Shown: in pieces, positions 37,301 through 51,606 of the stretch
Layout: every line of letters begins with the position of its first letter
Numbering within the stretch: the stretch's first letter is position 1
Assembly: GCA_022432975.1 (NCBI GenBank)
Contig: CM039509.1
Span: 11,940,335 to 12,004,334 of the forward strand
Length of the DNA stretch: 64,000 bases
Direction: 5' to 3'
From: Begonia masoniana
Taxonomy: Eukaryota > Streptophyta > Magnoliopsida > Cucurbitales > Begoniaceae
Position numbers and translations under genes: made by a program
The notes under the pieces: model-generated
Database searches by the model: none
What the model was told of the DNA's origin: nothing
Seen by the model: only the letters and a program-made list of their open reading frames with translations

Positions 37301-40300
37301 CTTCACTTCAATCGATTGTTCCAAAAGAGTTGATCGTAACAAGCAACTGAATTTGAGTGTTACATGACTTGTGGTTAGAACCTAAGTTATCCATTTCACA
37401 TTCAAGGTTTTAACTGAAGTGATGAGAACGACGTGTATGAGGACCCAACAACCTTCATGGACGCGAAACTAAGACTTAGTAATGCGCTTGATGAAGCATT
37501 AGAACTTCACTTCAATCGATTGTTCCAAAAGAGTTGAACGTATCAAGCAAATGAGGTTGAGTGTTACATGACTTGTGGTTAGAACCTAAGTTATCCATTT
37601 CACATTCAAGGTTTTAACTTGAAGTGATGAGAACGACGTGTATGAGGACCCAACAACCTTCATGGACGCGAAACTAAGACTTAGTAATGCGCTTGATGAA
37701 GCATTAGAAACTTCACTTCAATCGATTGTTCCAAAAGAGTTGAACGTATCAAGCAAATGAGGTGAGTGTTACATGACTTGTGGTTAGAACCTAAGTTATC
37801 CATTTCACATTCAAGGTTTTAACTGAAGTGATGAGAACGACGTGTATTGAGGACCCAACAACCTTCATGGACACGTAACTAAGATCTTATTAATGCGCTT
37901 GATGAAGCATAAGAAACTTCAGTTCAATCGATTTGTTCCGAAAGTGTTGATCGTATCAAGCAATAAGGTTGAGTGTTACATGACTCTGTGGTTAAAACCT
38001 AAGTTAACATTTTCCACATTTAAGGTTTTAACTTGAAATGATGAGAACGACGTGTATTGAGGGACCCAACAACTTCATGGACGCGTAACTAAGAACTAGT
38101 AATGTGCTTGAGAAGCATTTAGAAACTTCACTTCAATCGATTTGTTTCAAAAGAGTTAAACGTATCAAGCCAATGAGGTTGAGTGTTACATGAGTTGTGG
38201 TTAGAACCAAGTATCCATTTCACATTCAAGGTTTTAACTTGAAGTGATGAGAACGACGTGTATTGAGGACCCAACAACCTTAATGGACGCGAAACTAAGA
38301 CTTAGTAATGCGGCTGATGAAGCATTAGAAAGTTCACTTCAATCGATTTGTGCAAAAGTGTTGAACGTATCAAGCAAATGAGGTGAGTGTTACATGACTT
38401 GTGGTTAGAACCTAAGTTATCCATTTCACATTCAAGGTTTTAACTGAAGTGATGAGAACGACGTGTATTGAGGACCCAACAACCTTCATGGACGCGAAAC
38501 TAAGACTTAGTAATGCGCTTGATGAAGCATTAGAAACTTCACTTCAATCGATTTGTTCCAAAAGAGTTGAACGTATCAAGCAAATGAGGTGAGTGTTACA
38601 TGACTTGTGGTTAGAACCTAAGTTATCCATTTCACATTCAAGGTTTTAACTTGAAGTGATGAGAACGACGTGTATGAGGACCCAACAACATTCATGGACG
38701 CGAAACTAAGACTTAGTAATGCACTTGATGAAGCATTAAAAACTTCACTTCAATCGATTTGTTCCAAAAGAGTTGAACGTATCAAGCAAATGAGGTTGAG
38801 TGTTACATGACTTGTGGTTAGAACCTAAGTTATCAATTTCACATTCAAGGTTTTAACTTGAGGTGCATGAAAACGACGTTGTATTGAGGACCCCAACAAC
38901 CTTCAGGATGCGTAACTAACACTTAGTAATGCTTGATGAAGCATAAGAAACTTCACTTCAATCGATTTGTTACTAAAGAGTTGATCGTATCAAGCCACTA
39001 AGGTTGAGTGTTACAAGACTTGTGGTTATAACCTTAGTTATCATTTTCACATTTAAACTTTTAACTGGAAGTTATGAGAACAACGTGTATTGAGGACCCA
39101 ACAACCTTCATGGACACGTAACTAAGTCTTATTAATGCGCTTGATGAAGCATAAGAAACTTCAGTTCAATCGATTTGTTCCGAAAGAGATGATCGCATCA
39201 AGCAAATAAGGTGAGTGTACATGACTTGTGGTTAGAACCCTAAGTTATCATTTTCACAGTAAGGTTTAACTTGAACTGATGAGAACGACGTGTATTGAGG
39301 ACCCAACAACCTTCTATGGACGCATAACGCAAGACTTAGTAATGCGCTTGATGAAGCATTAGACAACTTTACTTCAATCGATTTGTATCAAAGAGTTCAA
39401 CGTGTCAAGCAAATGAAGTTGAGTGTTACATGACCTGTGGTTAGAACCTAAGTATCCATCTCAATTCAAGGTTTTTAACTCGAAGTGATGCGAACGACGT
39501 GTATTGAGGACCCAACAACCTTCATGGACGCGAAACTAAGACTTAGTAATGCGCTTGATGAAGCATTAGAAACTTCACTTCAATCGATTTGTTCCAAAAG
39601 AGTTGAACGTATCAAGCAAATGAGGTTGAGTGTTACATGACTTGTGGTTAGAACCTAAGTTATCCATTTCACATTCAAGGTTTTAACTGAAGTGATGAGA
39701 ACGACGTGTATTGAGGACCCAACAACCTTCATGGACGCGAAACTAAGACTTAGTAATGCGCTTGATGAAGCATTAGAAACTTCACTTCAATCGATTGTTC
39801 CAAAAGAGTTGAACGTATCAAGCAAATGAGGTGAGTGTTACATGACTTGTGGTTAGAACCTAAGTTATCCATTTCACTTTCAAGGTTTTAACTGAAGTGA
39901 TGAGAACGACGTGTATTGAGGACCAACAACCTTCATGGACGCGAAACTAAGACTTAGTAATGCGCTTGATGAAGCATTAGAAACTTCACTTCAATCGATT
40001 TGTTCCAAAAGAGTTGAACGTATCAAGCAAATGAGGTGAGTGTTACATGACTTGTGGTTAGAACCTAAGTTATCCATTTCACATTCAAGGTTTTAACTGA
40101 AGTGATGAGAACGACGTGTATTGAGGACCCAACAACCTTCATGGACGCGAAACTAAGACTTAGTAATGCGCTTGATGAAGCATTAGAAACTTCACTTCAA
40201 TCGATTGTTCCAAAAGAGTTGAACGTATCAAGCAAATGAGGTTGAGTGTTACATGACTTGTGGTTAGAACCTAAGTTATCCATTTCACATTCAAGGTTTT

Positions 40301-43300
40301 AACTGAAGTGATGAGAACGACGTGTATTGAGGACCCAACAACCTTCATGGACGCGAAACTAAGACTTAGTAATGCGCTTGATGAAGCATTAGAAACTTCA
40401 CTTCAATCGATTGTTCCAAAAGAGTTGAACGTATCAAGCAAATGAGGTTGAGTGTTACATGACTTGTGGTTAGAACCTAAGTTATCCATTTCACATTCAA
40501 GGTTTTAACTGAAGTGATGAGAACGACGTGTATTGAGGACCCAACAACCTTCATGGACGCGAAACTAAGACTTAGTAATGCGCTTGATGAAGCATTAGAA
40601 ACTTCACTTCAATCGATTTGTTCCAAAAGAGTTGAACGTATCAAGCAAATGAGGTTGAGTGTTACATGACTTGTGGTTAGAACCTAAGTTATCCATTTCA
40701 CTTTCAAGGTTTTAACTTGAAGTGATGAGAACGACGTGTATTGAGGACCCAACAACCTTCATGGACGCGAAACTAAGACTTAGTAATGCGCTTGATGAAG
40801 CATTAGAAACTTCACTTCAATCGATTGTTCCAAAAGAGTTGAACGTATCAAGCAAATGAGGTGAGTGTTACATGACTTGTGGTTAGAACCTAAGTTATCC
40901 ATTTCACATTCAAGGTTTTAACTTGAAGTGATGAGAACGACGTGTATTGAGGACCCAACAACCTTCATGGACGCGAAACTAAGACTTAGTAATGCGCTTG
41001 ATGAAGCATTAGAAACTTCACTTCAATCGATTGTTCCAAAAGAGTTGAACGTATCAAGCAAATGAGGTTGAGTGTTACATGACTTGTGGTTAGAACCTAA
41101 GTTATCCATTTCACATTCAAGGTTTTAACTGAAGTGATGAGAACGACGTGTATTGAGGACCCAACAACCTTCATGGACGCGAAACTAAGACTTAGTAATG
41201 CGTTTGATGAAACATTAGAAACTTCACTTCAATCGATTGTTCTAAAAGAGTTGATCGTATCAAACAAATGAGGTTGAGTGTTACATGACTTATGGTTAGA
41301 GTCTAAGTTATCCATTTCACTTTCAAGGTTTTAACTTGAAGTGATGAGAACGACGTGTATTGAGGACCCAACAACCTTCATGGACGCGTAACTAAGACTT
41401 ATTAATGCGCTTGATGAGGCATAAGAAACTTCACTTCAATCGATTGTTCCAAAAGAGTTGAACGTATCAAGCAAATGAGGTTGAGTGTTACATGACTTGT
41501 GGTTAGAACCTAAGTTATCCATTTCACATTCAAGGTTTTAACTGAAGTGATGAGAACGACGTGTATTGAGGACCCAACAACCTTCATGGACGCGAAACTA
41601 AGACTTAGTAATGCGCTTGATGAAGCATTAGAAACTTCACTTCAATCGATTTGTTCCAAAAGAGTTGAACGTATCAAGCAAATGAGGTTGAGTGTTACAT
41701 GACTTATGGTCAGAACCTAAGTTATCCATTTCACTTTCAAGGTTTTAACTGGAAGTGATGAGAACGACGTGTATTGAGGACCCAACAACCTTCATGGACG
41801 CGAAACTAAGACTTAGTAATGCGCTTGATGAAGCATTAGAAACTTCACTTCAATCGATTTGTTCCAAAAGAGTTGAACGTATCAAGCAAATGAGGTTGAG
41901 TGTTACATGACTTGTGGTTAGAACCTAAGTTATCCATTTCACTTTCAAGGTTTTAACTTGAAGTGATGAGAACGACGTGTATTGAGGACCCAACAACCTT
42001 CATGGACGCGAAACTAAGACTTAGTAATGCGCTTGATGAAGCATTAGAAACTTCACTTCAATCGATTTGTTCCAAAAGAGTTGAACGTATCAAGCAAATG
42101 AGGTTGAGTGTTACATGACTTGTGGTCAGAACCTAAGTTATCCATTTCACTTTCAAGGTTTTAACTGGAAGTGATGAGAACGACGTGTATTGAGGACCCA
42201 ACAACCTTCATGGACGCGAAACTAAGACTTAGTAATGCGCTTGATGAAGCATTAGAAACTTCACTTCAATCGATTGTTCCAAAAGAGTTGAACGTATCAA
42301 GCAAATGAGGTTGAGTGTTACATGATTTGTGGTTAGAACCTAAGTTATCCATTTCACATTCAAGGTTTTAACTTGAAGTGATGAGAACGACGTGTATTGA
42401 GGACCCAACAACCTTCATGGACGCGAAACTAAGACTTAGTAATGCGCTTGATGAAGCATTAGAAACTTCACTTCAATCGATTGTTCCAAAAGAGTTGAAC
42501 GTATCAAGCAAATGAGGTTGAGTGTTACATGACTTGTGGTTAGAACCTAAGTTATCCATTTCACATTCAAGGTTTTAACTGAAGTGATGAGAACGACGTG
42601 TATTGAGGACCCAACAACCTTCATGGACGCGAAACTAAGACTTAGTAATGCGCTTGATGAAGCATTAGAAACTTCACTTCAATCGATTTGTTCCAAAAGA
42701 GTTGAACGTATCAAGCAAATGAGGTTGAGTGTTACATGACTTGTGGTTAGAACCTAAGTTATCCATTTCACTTTCAAGGTTTTAACTTGAAGTGATGAGA
42801 ACGACGTGTATTGAGGACCCAACAACCTTCATGGACGCGAAACTAAGACTTAGTAATGCGCTTGATGAAGCATTAGAAACTTCACTTCAATCGATTTGTT
42901 CCAAAAGAGTTGAACGTATCAAGCAAATGAGGTGAGTGTTACATGACTTGTGGTTAGAACCTAAGTTATCCATTTCACTTTCAAGGTTTTAACTGAAGTG
43001 ATGAGAACGACGTGTATTGAGGACCCAACAACCTTCATGGACGCGAAACTAAGACTTAGTAATGCGCTTGATGAAGCATTAGAAACTTCACTTCAATCGA
43101 TTTGTTCCAAAAGAGTTGAACGTATCAAGCAATGAGGTTGAGTGTTACATGACTTGTGGTTAGAACCTAAGTTATCCATTTCACATTCAAGGTTTTAACT
43201 GAAGTGATGAGAACGACGTGTATTGAGGACCCAACAACCTTCATGGACGCGAAACTAAGACTTAGTAATGCGCTTGATGAAGCATTAGAAACTTCACTTC

Positions 43301-45689
43301 AATCGATTTGTTCCAAAAGAGTTGAACGTATCAAGCAAATGAGGTGAGTGTTACATGACTTGTGGTTAGAACCTAAGTTATCCATTTCACTTTCAAGGTT
43401 TTAACTGAAGTGATGAGAACGACGTGTATTGAGGACCCAACAACCTTCATGGACGCGAAACTAAGACTTAGTAATGCGCTTGATGAAGCATTAGAAACTT
43501 CACTTCAATCGATTTGTTCCAAAAGAGTTGAACGTATCAAGCAAATGAGGTTGAGTGTTACATGACTTGTGGTTAGAACCTAAGTTATCCATTTCACTTT
43601 CAAGGTTTTAACTGAAGTGATGAGAACGACGTGTATTGAGGACCCAACAACCTTCATGGACGCGAAACTAAGACTTAGTAATGCGCTTGATGAAGCATTA
43701 GAAACTTCACTTCAATCGATTTGTTCCAAAAGAGTTGAACGTATCAAGCAAATGAGGTGAGTGTTACATGACTTGTGGTTAGAACCTAAGTTATCCATTT
43801 CACATTCAAGGTTTTAACTGAAGTGATGAGAACGACGTGTATTGAGGACCCAACAACCTTCATGGACGCGAAACTAAGACTTAGTAATGCGCTTGATGAA
43901 GCATTAGAAACTTCACTTCAATCGATTTGTTCCAAAAGAGTTGAACGTATCAAGCAAATGAGGTGAGTGTTACATGACTTGTGGTTAGAACCTAAGTTAT
44001 CCATTTCACATTCAAGGTTTTAACTTGAAGTGATGAGAACGACGTGTATTGAGGACCCAACAACCTTCATGGACGCGAAACTAAGACTTAGTAATGCGCT
44101 TGATGAAGCATTAGAAACTTCACTTCAATCGATTGTTCCAAAAGAGTTGAACGTATCAAGCAAATGAGGTGAGTGTTACATGACTTGTGGTTAGAACCTA
44201 AGTTATCCATTTCACTTTCAAGGTTTTAACTGAAGTGATGAGAACGACGTGTATTGAGGACCCAACAACCTTCATGGACGCGAAACTAAGACTTAGTAAT
44301 GCGCTTGATGAAGCATTAGAAACTTCACTTCAATCGATTGTTCCAAAAGAGTTGAACGTATCAAGCAATGAGGTTGAGTGTTACATGACTTGTGGTTAGA
44401 ACCTAAGTTATCCATTTCACTTTCAAGGTTTTAACTTGAAATGATGAGAACGACGTGTATTGAGGACCCAACAACCTTAATGCACGCGAAACTAAGACTT
44501 TGTAATGCGCTTGATGAAGCATAAGAAACTTCACTTCAATCGATTTGTTCCAAAAGAGTTGAACGTATCAAGCAAATGAGGTGAGTGTTACATGACTTGT
44601 GGTTAGAACCTAAGTTATCCATTTCACATTCAAGGTTTTAACTGAAGTGATGAGAACGACGTGTATTGAGGACCCAACAACCTTCATGGACGCGAAACTA
44701 AGACTTAGTAATGCGCTTGATGAAGCATTAGAAACTTCACTTCAATCGATTGTTCCAAAAGAGTTGAACGTATCAAGCAAATGAGGTTGAGTGTTACATG
44801 ACTTGTGGTTAGAACCTAAGTTATCCATTTCACATTCAAGGTTTTAACTGAAGTGATGAGAACGACGTGTATTGAGGACCCAACAACCTTCATGGACGCG
44901 AAACTAAGACTTAGTAATGCGCTTGATGAAGCATTAGAAACTTCACTTCAATCGATTTGTTCCAAAAGAGTTGAACGTATCAAGCAAATGAGGTGAGTGT
45001 TACATGACTTGTGGTTAGAACCTAAGTTATCCATTTCACATTCAAGGTTTTAACTGAAGTGATGAGAACGACGTGTATTGAGGACCCAACAACCTTCATG
45101 GACGCGAAACTAAGACTTAGTAATGCGCTTGATGAAGCATTAGAAACTTCACTTCAATCGATTGTTCCAAAAGAGTTGAACGTATCAAGCAAATGAGGTG
45201 AGTGTTACATGACTTGTGGTTAGAACCTAAGTTATCCATTTCACATTCAAGGTTTTAACTGAAGTGATGAGAACGACGTGTATTGAGGACCCAACAACCT
45301 TCATGGACGCGAAACTAAGACTTAGTAATGCGCTTGATGAAGCATTAGAAACTTCACTTCAATCGATTGTTCCAAAAGAGTTGAACGTATCAAGCAATGA
45401 GGTTGAGTGTTACATGACTTGTGGTTAGAACCTAAGTTATCCATTTCACATTCAAGGTTTTAACTGAAGTGATGAGAACGACGTGTATTGAGGACCCAAC
45501 AACCTTCATGGACGCGAAACTAAGACTTAGTAATGCGCTTGATGAAGCATTAGAAACTTCACTTCAATCGATTTGTTCCAAAAGAGTTGAACGTATCAAG
45601 CAAATGAGGTTGAGTGTTACATGACTTGTGGTTAGAACCTAAGTTATCCATTTCACATTCAAGGTTTTAACTTGAAGTGATGAGAACGA
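28370..45689 (-). repeat. 208-bp satellite array, about 84 monomers, inverted (block 4)
   Basis: These are the same monomers in minus orientation. The first four are almost consensus. From about 29040 many carry the same single-base losses in short homopolymers (GAAAC to GAAC, ACTTG to ACTG, GGTTG to GGTG, ATTTG to ATTG, AAATG to AATG). Indel-rich stretches lie mainly within about 30400-39480, broken by regular monomers; 39480-45689 is regular. The array ends at monomer position about 21. No gene was seen. Confidence 0.97.
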
Positions 45690-47160
45690 TCCCATACAAC
45701 AGATAAGTGAGGGGGGGGCGGGTGATGTTGATGCATGTCACAATCCAAAGAGGGACCATGATAAAAACCCGAAAAGGAATCTGAGCAAAATAAAGGTCAA
45801 AACCCCCCCTGTTATATTACATATGATGAAAGAGGAACAGAGAAACAAGAATGATAAATGATCCGACATGTTTTCTCTCAGTGTACTTCATGGAAATACT
45901 TTTAGTTTGCATTCCTTACTAAGCATTAGGATTATCAGTTTAAACCTCATGATGTAGGGTGACGAGGTTTTCAGGTGAGGATCGCAAAGTTAATGAGATG
46001 TTTAAGCTCAGTAGCTGGAAGGTGCATCAGGGTGGAGAGGTTGTGGAGGCGACGATATAATGACCCGAGGTTAGTTATGCGCACAGTAACTCAGTAGATT
46101 TATGTTGACTGAGTCTGTGTAGGATGAGATTGATTTTATAACATGGACTGTTGGGATTGCCTATTTGGCTCTGAGCCCGAGGAATGATGGAAGGTTATGA
46201 ATGAACGGTTAATTAAGTTCTTCGCTTCACGCATCCACGCGTCTGTGATTTTGTTATTCGTCTAAAGTTATGCCTACCAAGTTGAAATCTATGAGAGTCG
46301 TGGTACTTTTCTGTTTGTTGACTTGGTGATGATTTTATGTTTTACTGCTGAGTATAGAGTCGATGATGTATCATCGGCTGCCGTCATCGGCGGATTGCGA
46401 ATGATAGAAGTTGATCGAATGAATCTTCGGCTGACGTCATCCGATGAGTCGACTGTTACTCACCGGATGATGTAGGAAAGTATTTAGCGTTCGTTCCCAG
46501 ATGAGGTCTACGTCGGGGAGAGGTAAGTGAGTTACGTGCATTGCACATTTCCACCGGATGATTGCATTTGATTGGATTTGAGACATCATCGGCTGGGTTC
46601 AGCGTGGGGTGGTGAATGATTGTTGTGCACGGACGATGTAGGTATTCGCGTACCGGAGATATAAGTAATGTTTTGGTTAGTGACGGGGGGGCGAGTTTCA
46701 TTATGACACGTGAAACGCCAGGTCCGCCGGGTAGGAGGGTAATGTATTTTCGCTGCTGGGCGTGCTAATGAATCACGTGTGATGTATGGAAATAGTTATG
46801 TTTAAAAAAACAGAGGAACAAAGGATGTTCGTCTGTCGGTTGGTCAACAGTTTAGGCCATTTCTTCTGCGAAACAGTCCCAAAAACTCATGTCAGCAAGA
46901 GAAAATAAACAAGGATCAGTATGGGATTTTAGAACAGCATAGCATCATCATGAGCATGCATTGCGTACTCTACATATTTATGAGCATTAGCTCATTAGTT
47001 ATTTTGTGTGTAGGGATTGATACAGGTAAGGCCGTGATCCTCAAAGAAGGTTGATGGAGCAGGTGTGGAGAAGTGCCATTGGATGTGGCTTGTAGCCGCT
47101 AGGGCGATTGCTGTGGCGAGTACATAAGAAATTTTGGGATACTGTATGGCCAAAAAGTTT
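45690..47160 (+). mobile_element. Degenerate long-LTR relics, plus orientation
   Basis: There is no coding sequence. Two stretches resemble the LTR leader module of 48717-48770: a weak one near 45910-45980 and a clear one at 46981-47030, with TGAGC...GCTCA, then TGTGTAG and ACAGGTAAGG. Between them, 46370-46650 is rich in CATCGG/CCGATG words, a third version of the dyad-rich segment. ACGCCAGGTC at about 46717 also occurs in the LTR at about 52318. The left edge is satellite, the right edge the N gap. Confidence 0.55.
46981..46994. other. Small TGAGC...GCTCA hairpin in LTR leader
   Basis: TGAGC and GCTCA flank ATTA. Seventeen bases downstream begins an acceptor-like GTAG, then a 12-base interval and a donor-like GTAAG. 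Confidence 0.7.
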
Positions 47161-47260
47161 NNNNNNNNNNNNNNNNNNNNNNNNNNNNNNNNNNNNNNNN
47201 NNNNNNNNNNNNNNNNNNNNNNNNNNNNNNNNNNNNNNNNNNNNNNNNNNNNNNNNNNNN
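47161..47260. other. Assembly gap of 100 N
   Basis: Exactly 100 N, the usual placeholder for a gap of unknown size. The orientation of LTR sequence differs on the two sides, so the join need not be correct. Confidence 1.
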
Positions 47261-48523
<1,263 letters not shown>

Positions 48524-48716
48524 CAATGGCTGTTGTTTATGTGAGCATGTACCCCCCTCCGCTAGATAGAAAGGGTTGTCCAACGGCGGGATAAATCCTT
48601 TCCATTTAGCAGGATGATATCTCGGTGACAATATATATGTGACGTAATGATAAGAAAAGGTTGCATGATTTCTGAAACTCATATGCACAGCATGCATTTA
48701 CATTTACGAAACTTAC

Positions 48717-48731
48717 TGAGCCTTTAGCTCA
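48717..48731. other. Small TGAGC...GCTCA hairpin in LTR leader
   Basis: TGAGC and GCTCA flank CTTTA. An acceptor-like GTGTAG ends at 48752 and a donor-like GTGAGG starts at 48768, a 15-base interval. Confidence 0.7.
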
Positions 48732-49285
48732 TAGTGTGTCTGTATGGTGTAGGTGATCAGGATATAGGTGAGGGTGAGATACCTCCGCCCGAGGAGTGAT
48801 GCAGTTGATGGAGGATGGCTCACGGGGGTGTGCTGGCGCAGTCGAGGCGTTTCATGACCCGTGGAGATGTATGTAGGTATTTTGAGTTGTTTTGGATAGA
48901 AAATGTTATGTAAAATATTTGTACAGATAGAACATTATAGGATGTTTGGATCTGGACTAGTTGATAGGTTTATGTTAGTTTTGAATGTTTTGGAAATTTA
49001 TTTTATAACTGCTTGATGAATTTAAAACAGGAGGAAACGTTTAGTTTTTAAACGGATCCACGCGGTTTGTTTTCGTGAAAACGTATTTTGTTGAATTGTG
49101 ACTCGAGTTGGTTTGAGCAAGATAATGGTGGATGTAGGAGTATCGAGAGATTCGATGTTAAAATGTATGATGGTGAGGTAAGTAGAGTTTGTGTTAATAA
49201 ATTGTGAATAGAATTTGAGTTAAGTGTTTATGCAGGAAAAAGAATGAAAGAAGAAAGAAAGAAAAAGAAACAAGGAGGGGGGCCG

Positions 49286-49312
49286 AGCTCTCTGGAAAAA
49301 TTCCAGAGAGCT
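49286..49312. other. 12-bp stem hairpin in LTR
   Basis: AGCTCTCTGGAA and TTCCAGAGAGCT with an AAA loop. This is the same stem as at 6289 with a different loop, next to the dyad-rich segment as in the other copies. Confidence 0.9.
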
Positions 49313-49498
49313 TGGCGATCGATTGCCTCTTTGGGGCGATCGATCGCCCCCCCTTGCCAGGCGATCGCCTGGAGTGGCGTTCGCTAGGAGAAATGGTCGA
49401 TCGCCGAAGGGCGATCGATTGCCTGTTTTGGGCGATTGATCGCCCCTCAGTTTTGTGAACTGGCAATCGATCGCCTGTTTTGGGCGATCGATCGCCCA
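49313..49498. repeat. Dyad-rich segment with GGCGATCGATCGCC words
   Basis: Many near-palindromic copies of GGCGATYGATYGCC, including perfect GGGCGATCGATCGCCC at about 49335 and 49481, separated by short spacers. The order and number of words differ from the related segment at 51438. Confidence 0.85.
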
Positions 49499-49766
49499 TG
49501 CATTCTTGGGACGAAAGTCCCTTTTTGCCCCTATTTTGTCTTGTTTCGCTGGCCGATTGTTTTATGTTTTAAATATAATTTCTTTTAATTGTTTTACTCA
49601 ATAGTTTCAATTTGTTTTGAATGGTTTTCTAAACGACTTTAACGATTTTGTTTTCAATTTAAATTCTGCTCAAAAGTCACGAGGTTTACAAGGATAGTAA
49701 AAGGGTATGATGATAAAAAGAAAAATAAATACGGTAAAAATTAGGATACGGGCTAGGGTCGCTACA

Positions 49767-50204
49767 CATGCGCTCTCCTGAAAGTAGTATCACACTATAT
49801 TCGCATTCTGCTATCTCAGGCACAAGCCTCAGTCAAGACACACAAGCAACGGAAACAAAAGAGTGCGTAGCCCCCGTGTCTATCATAGAAAATACTGCTA
49901 CGCCCATAATCAAAATAGTACCTGCTATCACTGAAGGCTGAGCCTCGTCGTCAACATCACCAGGCTCAATAAACGCAAATATACTCGGGGTCACTCTTCT
50001 TTGATCGGTAGCCGCCCTTGGACAGTTCTGAGCAAAATGGCCGACCTCTCCACATCTGTAACAATTGTTCGTGCCCAATCAACAAGCGCCATAATGTTCC
50101 TTCTGGCACTTCGAACAAATAGGTTTCTGTGCAGCCCATTGGACTTGCTTGCCTTTCCCACAATGATTGCCTCCCTCTAAGGGCCTTTTAACGCCCCGTT
50201 GTTG
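49767..50204 (-). pseudogene. Gag zinc knuckle and protease N-terminus, frameshifted
   Basis: On the minus strand, after the TAA at 50207, the sequence passes a frameshift and then gives a CCHC knuckle (CYRCGEVGHFAQNC, about 50063-50022), an acidic linker and the protease active site MIDTGATHSF (about 49875-49846). This is the D-T-G form, unlike the D-G-G form of the CRM-like element. A TGA at 49835-49833 falls where relatives usually have Arg. Readable protease sequence continues to 49767, where the plus-orientation LTR end starts. Confidence 0.8.
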
Positions 50205-50741
50205 TTATTGTGGCTGTCCCCTCGGTTGCCATCCTTTATTTCTGAGCTGAGGGTGGATCTCACGAAAGAAGCCTTTAACCGGCTCCCTTGGTTTAACAGA
50301 ACTCTGATCAATAGCCTCAATCTCCAGTGCCCTGGTCACAATCTCATCGTATGACACATTCCGCACCCCTGATACTGTAAGACTCCTTCGAATCTCTTGA
50401 CCAAGTCCCTGCATAAATTTGCGTACCTTGTCCTCATTAACACTTACTTGCCGCGGTGCGAACCGAGACAAAGCCTCAAACCTCCTCACATAGTTGGCAA
50501 TCGAACCAACCTGCCGTAATTGCATGAACTCCACCATCTTCGCCTCTCGTACTGTATGGCTGAAGTACTTGTCATAAAATATCATTTTGAAACGCTCCCA
50601 ACCCATAATCGCCGCATTGGTGGTTGCCTTGATAGAATCCCACCAGAATCGGGCATCCAGCGCTAAGTGGTAACTCACCAACGCAACCTTCTCTTCATCC
50701 TCAATGCTTGCATAGGCTAGCATGTCCTCTATGGTTCGAAT
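50205..50741 (-). pseudogene. gag: Gag capsid domain
   Basis: This is the Retrotrans_gag domain, with EKVALVSYHLALDARFWWDS, then FKMIFYDKYF and YVRRFEALSRFAP, ending in a basic Gln/Arg-rich tail. It continues the frame of the upstream piece (51008-50742) across a TGA (50744-50742), which replaces the conserved Trp before IRTIEDM. It ends at TAA 50207-50205. It would form the particle shell, but no full-length Gag can be made. Confidence 0.88.
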
Positions 50742-51008
50742 TCACTCCTCTGCTGAAGAGGGATCCGTAGACTGTCCGTTGAACACAGGAGGATGGAGCT
50801 TCTGGAATCTCTCCATCCCACGATTACCCGGAGTCGCTGTCTCCCGGGCTCTAGCACCTTCACGGTCGATTAAGGTGCCTAGCTGTTGAGACTGTCTCTC
50901 CATTTGTTGGGCATGTCGTTCCATGTGTTGGGACTGTTGGGAAATAAATCCTTTAAGTTGGTCTATCGTATCGTCTCTATCATCTCGGTCATTTCCTCGA
51001 CGCACCAT
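50742..51008 (-). pseudogene. gag: Gag N-terminus
   Basis: ATG at 51008, about 150 nt downstream of the primer-binding site. Eighty-eight codons run to TGA at 50742. The first part is charged (RGNDRDDRDD), then a Gln/His/Met-rich coiled-coil-like stretch (about residues 25-50), then the start of the capsid fold (FQKLHPPVFNGQSTDP). The same frame continues into 50741-50205. The ATG looks like the true start because of its place after the PBS and the length of the N-terminal region. Confidence 0.8.
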
Positions 51009-51157
51009 ATTTCTATAACTCCTATAAAGGTTAAAAGCAAATAACTCTAAGAAATTGAAATCAAATAAAACTTTTAAACATACTTACAGTTGAGGAAGGA
51101 TGTCCGCGTAGTAGCTGTGCAGTCAAGCAGTCTACAGAACCGTTTTTAAAACCCGGG

Positions 51158-51170
51158 GGCTCTAATACCA
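51158..51170 (-). promoter_or_regulatory. Primer-binding site (initiator tRNA-Met type)
   Basis: On the minus strand TGGTATTAGAGCC lies five bases after the LTR end ...CACTACA. It differs by one base from TGGTATCAGAGCC, the plant retrotransposon PBS complementary to initiator methionine tRNA. It fixes the strand of the element and the LTR edge at 51176. Confidence 0.9.
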
Positions 51171-51437
51171 TAAATTGTAGTGACCATAACACTGTACCTT
51201 TATTTTCCTGTATTATTATTTTTATCCTTATAAACTTCGTAACGTTTGAGCGGAATTTAAATTGAAATCAAAATCGTTAACGTTGTTTGGAAAATCGTCT
51301 AAAACAAATCTTAAAATCAATTAGAAAACTATCAAAGGAAAGGAAAAAAAATCAATTAAAAGGAAACATAATTAAAACTTAAAAGGCAATCGGCTGAGGA
51401 AAGGAGGGCAAAAGGGACATTCGTCCGATGAAAACAG

Positions 51438-51577
51438 GGGCGATCGATCGCCCAAAACAGGCGATCGATTGCCTGTTGGAAAAACGGTGGCGATCGATCG
51501 ACACACTCCCTAGATTTTTCCAGGGAGTGGCGATCCTCCTTGGTGATCGATCGCCTCTCTTGGCGATCGATCACCAA
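51438..51577. repeat. Dyad-rich segment with GGCGATCGATCGCC words (second copy)
   Basis: At least five GGCGATCGATCGCC-like dyads plus the variant TGGTGATCGATCGCC and its complement. It lies at the same place relative to the LTR edge as 49313-49498 but with a different arrangement. Confidence 0.85.
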
Positions 51578-51606
51578 GTTCCCTGGAAATTTAATTTCCA
51601 GGGAAC
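51578..51606. other. 13-bp stem hairpin in LTR
   Basis: GTTCCCTGGAAAT and ATTTCCAGGGAAC with loop TTA. Compared with the stems at 6289 and 49286 (GCTCTCTGGAA), two positions differ (C to T, T to C) and both partners on the other arm changed to match. Confidence 0.9.

Larger units (their letters stand above)
48524..49766 (+). mobile_element. 3' part of a plus-orientation long LTR
   Basis: It ends GGTCGCTACA at 49766. The reverse complement of 49630-49766 matches the LTR edge at 51176 onward (GCGGAATTTAAATTGAAA versus GCAGAATTTAAATTGAAA, then CAAAATCGTTAA). Going inward it has the GGCGATCGATCGCC segment, the CTGG-stem hairpin, CCTATCAAC, GACCCGTG and the leader module at 48717-48770. At 49767 gag-pol of the minus element resumes, so this LTR end interrupts that element's protease. 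Confidence 0.7.

Noticed and set aside
28370..45689. Repeated short minus-frame peptide (MRTTCIEDPTTF...) in each satellite monomer
   Set aside because: About 50 codons per monomer, constantly broken by 1-bp indels. No sign of selection on the frame; it is a by-product of the satellite.
46456..46701. 81-codon minus frame in the LTR relic
   Set aside because: No recognisable domain; it lies in the dyad-rich LTR remnant and is expected by chance.
49966..50163. 65-codon minus frame overlapping gag
   Set aside because: Out-of-frame shadow of the frameshifted gag/zinc knuckle region.
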